From positions 1-18,542 of the forward strand of contig SSGN01000148.1 in assembly GCA_008016945.1 (NCBI GenBank): 18,542 bases of DNA, read 5' to 3'. The position numbers were made by a program, and so were the translations under genes. Positions 14,806 to 18,542 of the stretch are shown piece after piece. Below the pieces are notes generated by a model that had not been told where the DNA came from, did not search any database, and saw nothing but the letters and a program-made list of their open reading frames with translations. The stretch comes from Flavobacteriales bacterium. GTDB taxonomy: Bacteria; Bacteroidota; Bacteroidia; Flavobacteriales; PHOS-HE28. Position 1 is the first letter of the stretch; each line of letters begins with the position of its first letter.

Positions 14806-16956
14806 ATGCCCCGCCTCCTTCCCCTCATCCTCTGGCTTCTCAGCCTTGACCTGCACGCCCAACCGGCCCTGATCCCCTGGCCGCGTTCGGTGGAATGGCT
14901 CGATGGAACCTTCCTGCTGAAGAACGTCTCGCTGCATGCCGATCCCGGCTTGGAAGAGGTCGCAACACCGCTGCTGGACTACCTGTCCGCGATCGGAGCC
15001 AAAGCCACCGCGACCAATGAACTACTCCATCCGGTCTACCTGCGTCGCGATCCTCTGCTGCCCAAGGAGGGCTATGTGCTGGACATCGCTCCAACACGCG
15101 CCGAGGTCCGGGTGAGCGAAGCCGCCGGCGTGTTCAACGCACTGGCCACGTTGCGGCAGTTGACCACGACTGCAGAAGGCGGATCGTACTGGCCCTGCGC
15201 GCGCATCGCGGACCATCCGGCCTACGCCTGGCGTGGCACCATGCTCGATGTGAGCCGCCACTTCTACCCGGTGGACTTCCTGGAGCGTTACCTCGATGAA
15301 CTCGCACGGCTCAAGATCAACATCTTCCATTGGCACCTCACCGACGACCAGGGCTGGCGCATCGAAGTGAAGAAGTACCCGCGCCTCACCGAAGAGGGTG
15401 CCTGGCGCACCGAGGCCGACGGCCGGCGCTACGGCGGTTTCTACACGCAGGAGGAGGTGAAGCGTGTGGTGCGCTACGCCGCCGAACGCGGGATCACCGT
15501 GGTGCCGGAGGTGGAGTTCCCCGGTCATTGCCGCGCCGCGCTGGCCTCGTATCCACAGCTCGGCTGCCGCAAGGACACGCTGCCCGTGCCCACCACCTGG
15601 GGCATCTTCCAGGATGTGTACTGCATTGGGCAGGAAGCCACGTGGACCTTCATGCAGGATGTGCTGGACGAGCTGGTGCCGCTGTTCCCGTCCGCGTATT
15701 TCCACATCGGCGGCGATGAAGTGCCGAAGGACCGCTGGCATGCCTGCCCCGTGTGCCAACGCCGGATGCATGCGGAGGGCCTGGCGGATGAACATGCATT
15801 GCAGGCCTGGGCGGTGAAGCGAGCTCAACACATGCTGAAGGCCAAGGGCAAAACGCTCATCGGTTGGGACGAGATCCTCGAAGGCGGCGTGGACAGCGCT
15901 GCCGTGATCGAAGTGTGGCGCGGGGATGACCAGGCCCGGAAGGCACGCGCCAACGGCAACCGAATGATCCGCACCATCTACTTCGATGCCTCGCCGGCCT
16001 CGCTCACGCTGGAGCGCGTGGAGCAGTTCGACCCGCGCGTGGATGGCAGCGACCAACTGGTGCTCGGCGCGGAATGCCCGGTGTGGAGCGAAGGGCGCGA
16101 TCCGCGCAACCTCGGCTACTCGGTGTTCCCGCGCCTGTTCCCTTACGCCGAACGCCTGTGGACCGGCGAAGCGCCGCGCGCTGACATCCGCGAGCGCATG
16201 CGTCCCCACGTGGCACGTGTCGAAAGTGACGGCTGGCTCACCGCCACACAGGATGCCGACCTCTTCGCCGCCAACATCCGCTACGAGCCCGCGCGCAATG
16301 AATGGCTGGTGACCACGCAACGCGGAAGGCCCGACATCACCGTGGCCTTCACCGGCCCCGACACCAGCGGTGTGTTCACCGACAGCCTACGTGTGCGTGA
16401 AGCCGGGACCTGGAGCCTCACGCCTCTCTGGAAAGGGCAGCCCGTGCAGGACGCGCTGAACATCCCGATTGTGCGGCACCTCGGCGTGGAGGCCACGCAG
16501 ACGGTGATCCCGCTGCCCGATCCCAAGTACGGCTTCGACCCCGCGAAGGGCATGAGCGACGGGCTGCTCGGCTCGGAGAGCTTCCGCGACGGCCAATGGC
16601 AGGGCTGGTGGGGCCCCGATCCCGTGATCACGCTGGACCTCGGGAAGGAGCAGGTGATCACCGAAATGAGCATCCGCTGCTTGCAGGATGTGGCGGTGTG
16701 GATCCTCCTGCCACGCGAAGTGATCTACGAGACCTCCACGGATGGCAAGCACTGGAGCACGTTGGAGCGCGCAACGCATGCGGTGCCCATGGAGCCCGGC
16801 CCGCGCATCATCCACACCTTCAGTGCACGGCCCGCAACACCGACCAAGGTGCGCTACGTGCGGGCCACACTGGTGAATGCCGGACCGATGCCCGCCAGCT
16901 CCTTGGGCGCGGGCAACCCGTCCTGGGTGTTCGCCGATGAGTTCGTGGTGCGCTGA
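14806..16956 (+). CDS. Secreted GH20 beta-N-acetylhexosaminidase
   Basis: The 716-residue product has a signal peptide (MPRLLPLILWLLSLDLHAQ), a GH20 N-domain (~20-135) and a catalytic (beta/alpha)8 domain from about 140. The catalytic domain contains WRGTMLDVSRHF, FHWHLTDDQGWR and VVPEVEFPGH, and the Asp304-Glu305 pair in HIGGDEVPKDRW: Asp orients the substrate acetamide and Glu is the acid. LIGWDEILEGG and PYAERLW follow. The C-terminal ~200 residues look like a chitobiase-type C-domain and an F5/8-like carbohydrate-binding module (ITLDLGKEQVITEMSI...). It would release terminal GlcNAc/GalNAc outside the cytoplasm. The frame is open back to 14503, but that part is only the repeat array; the signal peptide fixes the start at 14806. 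Confidence 0.96.
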   Translation: MPRLLPLILWLLSLDLHAQPALIPWPRSVEWLDGTFLLKNVSLHADPGLEEVATPLLDYLSAIGAKATATNELLHPVYLRRDPLLPKEGYVLDIAPTRAEVRVSEAAGVFNALATLRQLTTTAEGGSYWPCARIADHPAYAWRGTMLDVSRHFYPVDFLERYLDELARLKINIFHWHLTDDQGWRIEVKKYPRLTEEGAWRTEADGRRYGGFYTQEEVKRVVRYAAERGITVVPEVEFPGHCRAALASYPQLGCRKDTLPVPTTWGIFQDVYCIGQEATWTFMQDVLDELVPLFPSAYFHIGGDEVPKDRWHACPVCQRRMHAEGLADEHALQAWAVKRAQHMLKAKGKTLIGWDEILEGGVDSAAVIEVWRGDDQARKARANGNRMIRTIYFDASPASLTLERVEQFDPRVDGSDQLVLGAECPVWSEGRDPRNLGYSVFPRLFPYAERLWTGEAPRADIRERMRPHVARVESDGWLTATQDADLFAANIRYEPARNEWLVTTQRGRPDITVAFTGPDTSGVFTDSLRVREAGTWSLTPLWKGQPVQDALNIPIVRHLGVEATQTVIPLPDPKYGFDPAKGMSDGLLGSESFRDGQWQGWWGPDPVITLDLGKEQVITEMSIRCLQDVAVWILLPREVIYETSTDGKHWSTLERATHAVPMEPGPRIIHTFSARPATPTKVRYVRATLVNAGPMPASSLGAGNPSWVFADEFVVR

Positions 16957-16989
16957 TCCTGGTTTCCAAATGCGCCGACGATAGGATCA
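16954..16989. terminator. Weak inverted repeat spanning two convergent stop codons
   Basis: TGATCCT (16954-16960) and AGGATCA (16983-16989) are perfect reverse complements with a 22-nt loop. Each includes the stop codon of one of the converging genes. The stem is only 7 bp, so bidirectional termination is possible but weakly supported. Confidence 0.35.
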
Positions 16990-17319
16990 CTCGGAAGCCG
17001 TCCAGTCGAAGATCGCGCGGAGCTCCACCCATTTCTCGCCAGGCTTCGCGAAAGGCAAACGCTGCTGGAAGTTGTCCATCAGGTCCTCCCATTCCTGTAC
17101 GCGGGCGGGCAAAGCCGCGCCTCCGCCATCCGTGGCCGCGCCCGTGCTGCTCTCCACCGACATGAATAGCCGGTTGCCCGCGCGGTGGATGGTGCAGCGC
17201 GTGATGCCGCTTTGTCGCAAATGCTCCAGCACCTCGGGCCATACCTTCTGGTGCCAGGCCTCGTACGCGGCGATCAGCTCGGGATCATCCTTCAGGTCGA
17301 GGGCGAAGTGGCGGAGCAT
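16987..17319 (-). CDS. RhaM/FucM-type deoxyhexose mutarotase (COG3254)
   Basis: The 110-residue product matches the small dimeric L-rhamnose mutarotase family (about 104 residues). Tyr19 and His23 in AAYEAWHQKVWPEV correspond to the E. coli RhaM active-site Tyr18/His22. The later ITRCTIHRAGNRLFMSVE and WEDLMDNFQQ follow the family order. Members interconvert alpha and beta anomers of L-rhamnose, and some COG3254 proteins act on L-fucose. With a fucosidase nearby, L-fucose is the more likely substrate here, but this is inferred. The ATG at 17317-17319 directly follows TTTGC on the minus strand. It converges on the GH20 gene with only 30 bp between stop codons. Confidence 0.9.
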   Translation of the reverse strand: MLRHFALDLKDDPELIAAYEAWHQKVWPEVLEHLRQSGITRCTIHRAGNRLFMSVESSTGAATDGGGAALPARVQEWEDLMDNFQQRLPFAKPGEKWVELRAIFDWTASE

Positions 17320-17332
17320 GCAAATGAGGGAT

Positions 17333-17366
17333 GTTTAGGGTGAGCTGGTTGTTTCCTCACCCAAAC
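17333..17366 (-). terminator. Terminator of the ParB-like gene
   Basis: GTTT(A)GGGTGAG at 17333-17344 pairs with CTCACCCAAAC at 17356-17366. This is an 11-bp stem with one bulge and an 11-nt loop, six bases beyond the TAG of the ParB-like gene on the minus strand. It also sits just upstream of the mutarotase start, separating the two transcripts. Confidence 0.55.
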
Positions 17367-17371
17367 AAGCA

Positions 17372-18301
17372 CTAAGCCCCCTTCTTCTTCCTGCCCCGCT
17401 TCCCGGGTACCTTTTCCATGGGCAATTCATCTTCCGGTCGCTCCTTCTTCTTGCGCCCCCGCTTCTTCACCGGCGGGGCCTCAATGGTGCGACCATCGGC
17501 CAGGGCTTCCAGCAGGCTGGTGGCATCCATGCCGCTCTGCAGGCCGTGCAGGAAGTTGAGCAACAACTCGCCGCCTTCCAGATCTCTGTTCTTCAGTTCA
17601 GCGGCTACATCGTTCACCACTTTCATGGGCGTTTGTTTGCCCTTCAGCACGCCCTCGGTGATGCGCTTGTTCTTGCGCTTGCCGCTCTTGTACAGCTCCT
17701 CCACCTTGTCGGTGGCCTTGTTCAGCGCCTTCAGCAACTTGCCCGGCTCGGGGATCTCCTTGGCGAACTTCACTGCGGTGCTTGCCTTCAGCCGGTCGCT
17801 CTTGATCAGCTCCTGCACTTCGGCGGGCAGCGCCAGCACGCTCAACAGCAGGGTGAATTTGTTACGCCCGAAGAAGTCCTCCAAGGTCTTGGTGTCCTGA
17901 CCGGCATCGATCAAGGCCTTCACCTGTTGGGCCACATCCACCTCGTTCATTACGTCGTGGAAGTTGTTCTCGATGATGGGCAGCATCAGCCGTCCCTTCT
18001 CATCGCCCTGGTAGATCCGCACCGGCACCCGTTCCAGGTCCACCTGGTTCAGCTGCGCCAGAGTGGTCAGGGCCTTGTCCGCCTTCAGTTGGGCCAGGGC
18101 CGCAAGGCGGGTGTATCCAGCTTGCAAGTGGTAACCAGTACCCCGTTTCTCGGCGATCAGCGGAACCAGGATGCCATACAGGGCGATGCTGCGTGCATAC
18201 TCTTGAACCCGCTCCTTGCTCGGCTTCACCGTGCGTGGGTTCTGCCCCAGAATGATCTCCTCCACCGCCACCCATTCGATGGCTTCTTGTTTTGCTCCCA
18301 T
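17372..18301 (-). CDS. ParB/Srx-domain protein with C-terminal AT-hook-like motifs
   Basis: The 309-residue product has a ParB N-terminal domain. Its features are a leading strand WVAVEEIILGQNPR, then QEYARSIALYGILVPLIA, the YHLQAGYTRLAAL box (equivalent of the GERRxxA motif), and IIENNFHDVMNEVDVAQQV (like the ENxxR...EEA motif). A helical region (about 133-180) could bind DNA in the ParB HTH position. The tail has two basic RGRKKK motifs, at about 281-286 and 302-307, resembling AT-hooks. It is shorter and more divergent than chromosomal ParB and has no parA beside it, so a role on a mobile element or in regulation is as likely as partition. The ATG at 18301 is chosen because the promoter box overlaps any earlier start. 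Confidence 0.85.
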   Translation of the reverse strand: MGAKQEAIEWVAVEEIILGQNPRTVKPSKERVQEYARSIALYGILVPLIAEKRGTGYHLQAGYTRLAALAQLKADKALTTLAQLNQVDLERVPVRIYQGDEKGRLMLPIIENNFHDVMNEVDVAQQVKALIDAGQDTKTLEDFFGRNKFTLLLSVLALPAEVQELIKSDRLKASTAVKFAKEIPEPGKLLKALNKATDKVEELYKSGKRKNKRITEGVLKGKQTPMKVVNDVAAELKNRDLEGGELLLNFLHGLQSGMDATSLLEALADGRTIEAPPVKKRGRKKKERPEDELPMEKVPGKRGRKKKGA

Positions 18302-18306
18302 GGGGC

Positions 18307-18335
18307 CAAAGGTAGACACCCCAGACTAATGCAAA
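18307..18335 (-). promoter_or_regulatory. Bacteroidota-type promoter of the ParB-like gene
   Basis: On the minus strand TACCTTTG (18314-18307) is a perfect TAnnTTTG -7 element. A TTTG -33 element (18335-18332) lies 17 nt upstream of it. The -7 box ends five bases before the ATG, so transcription should start at or very near the start codon, giving a leaderless mRNA. Confidence 0.6.
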
Positions 18336-18359
18336 CTCAATTTCGGCGGTAACGGATTA

Positions 18360-18470
18360 GGTATTTGCGATGGTGCGGTAATAGAATTCCGTCAGTTGAG
18401 TTTTGTACTAAAGTTAGATAGAATTACTGAAGTTGAGCATTTAACGTCAAGCCGCACTATTGCAAATACC
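18360..18470. repeat. Imperfect inverted repeat enclosing a direct repeat
   Basis: GGTATTTGCGATGGTGCGGT (18360-18379) matches the reverse complement of 18451-18470 (CCGCACTATTGCAAATACC) at 17 of 20 positions. Outside the arms, GGCGGTAACGG and CTGTTACAGGC extend the symmetry partially. The 71-nt interior holds an imperfect direct repeat starting ATAGAATT and ending GTTGAG (18381-18400 and 18418-18437). It could be a mobile-element end, a recombination site or a structured RNA. No transposase is visible in the window. Confidence 0.7.
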
Positions 18471-18542
18471 CTGTTACAGGCAGTGCTATTTTAATTTTTT
18501 TATTACTTGTTTTTCCATTGTCTTTTTGTATTGTTTTCTTAG
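18471..18542. other. AT-rich stretch at the right edge
   Basis: After a near-palindromic CCTGTTACAGG the sequence becomes strongly T-rich (runs of T up to six) to the end of the window, unlike everything to the left. No coding frame is evident. It may be the boundary of an acquired segment or a promoter/terminator region of a gene outside the window. Confidence 0.5.

Noticed and set aside
14465..14872. Repeat-derived open frame of about 135 residues
   Set aside because: It is a translation of the CGTTGCG repeats and then runs out of frame into the GH20 gene.
15022..16320. 432-residue minus-strand frame over the GH20 gene
   Set aside because: Antisense shadow of the catalytic domain.
18340..18484. 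Integron attC site
   Set aside because: The outer boxes do not fit RYYYAAC...GTTRRRY, although the overall foldback shape is similar.

Overview
The window is GC-rich (most genes look near 60% G+C) and densely coded. It most likely comes from a Bacteroidota chromosome, probably a Flavobacteriales-like environmental lineage. This is inferred from weak or absent Shine-Dalgarno sites, TAnnTTTG-like promoter boxes close to starts, secreted proteins whose signal peptides end in 'A-Q', a GxxExxY protein, and an AhpC/AhpD, PepD, GH29 and GH20 gene set. There are no rRNA or tRNA genes, no IS transposase and no CRISPR array.

Layout. Positions 1-2470: the 3' end of an alpha/beta hydrolase carrying a C-terminal Kazal-like domain, a DUF892/YciF-like four-helix protein, and two unrecognised genes on the minus strand. 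Positions 2860-4195: an AhpC peroxiredoxin and an AhpD-type CxxC reductase, with a strong hairpin between them and a shared bidirectional terminator facing pepD. Positions 4239-5693 (minus): PepD, an M20-family Xaa-His dipeptidase. Positions 5797-7988: a divergent pair of unrecognised membrane-associated proteins. Positions 8092-9751 (minus): a tightly coupled operon of three small secreted proteins, two of which share a motif and look paralogous.

Positions 10379-17319 form a carbohydrate block. A sugar-phosphate nucleotidyltransferase overlaps a NahK-like HexNAc kinase. They are followed by a secreted GH29 alpha-L-fucosidase broken by one in-frame TAG, a GxxExxY (PD-(D/E)XK-like) gene, a secreted GH20 beta-N-acetylhexosaminidase and, on the opposite strand, a RhaM/FucM-type mutarotase. 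Together they suggest removal of terminal fucose and HexNAc from glycans, anomer conversion of the freed deoxyhexose, and activation of HexNAc to a nucleotide sugar. This linkage is inferred from gene neighbourhood.

The most unusual structure is at 13830-14775. The GxxExxY gene is bracketed by two arrays of the same degenerate CGCAACG/CGTTGCG repeat family in opposite orientations. The left array is three exact-length 42-bp units. The right array is about nine units of 30-42 bp in two alternating types and runs up to the GH20 start. A separate degenerate GTGA-rich repeat lies upstream of the fucosidase. The right end (17372-18542) holds a ParB-domain protein with AT-hook-like tails, an apparently leaderless promoter, and a nested inverted/direct-repeat element leading into strongly AT-rich DNA, which may mark the edge of an acquired segment.
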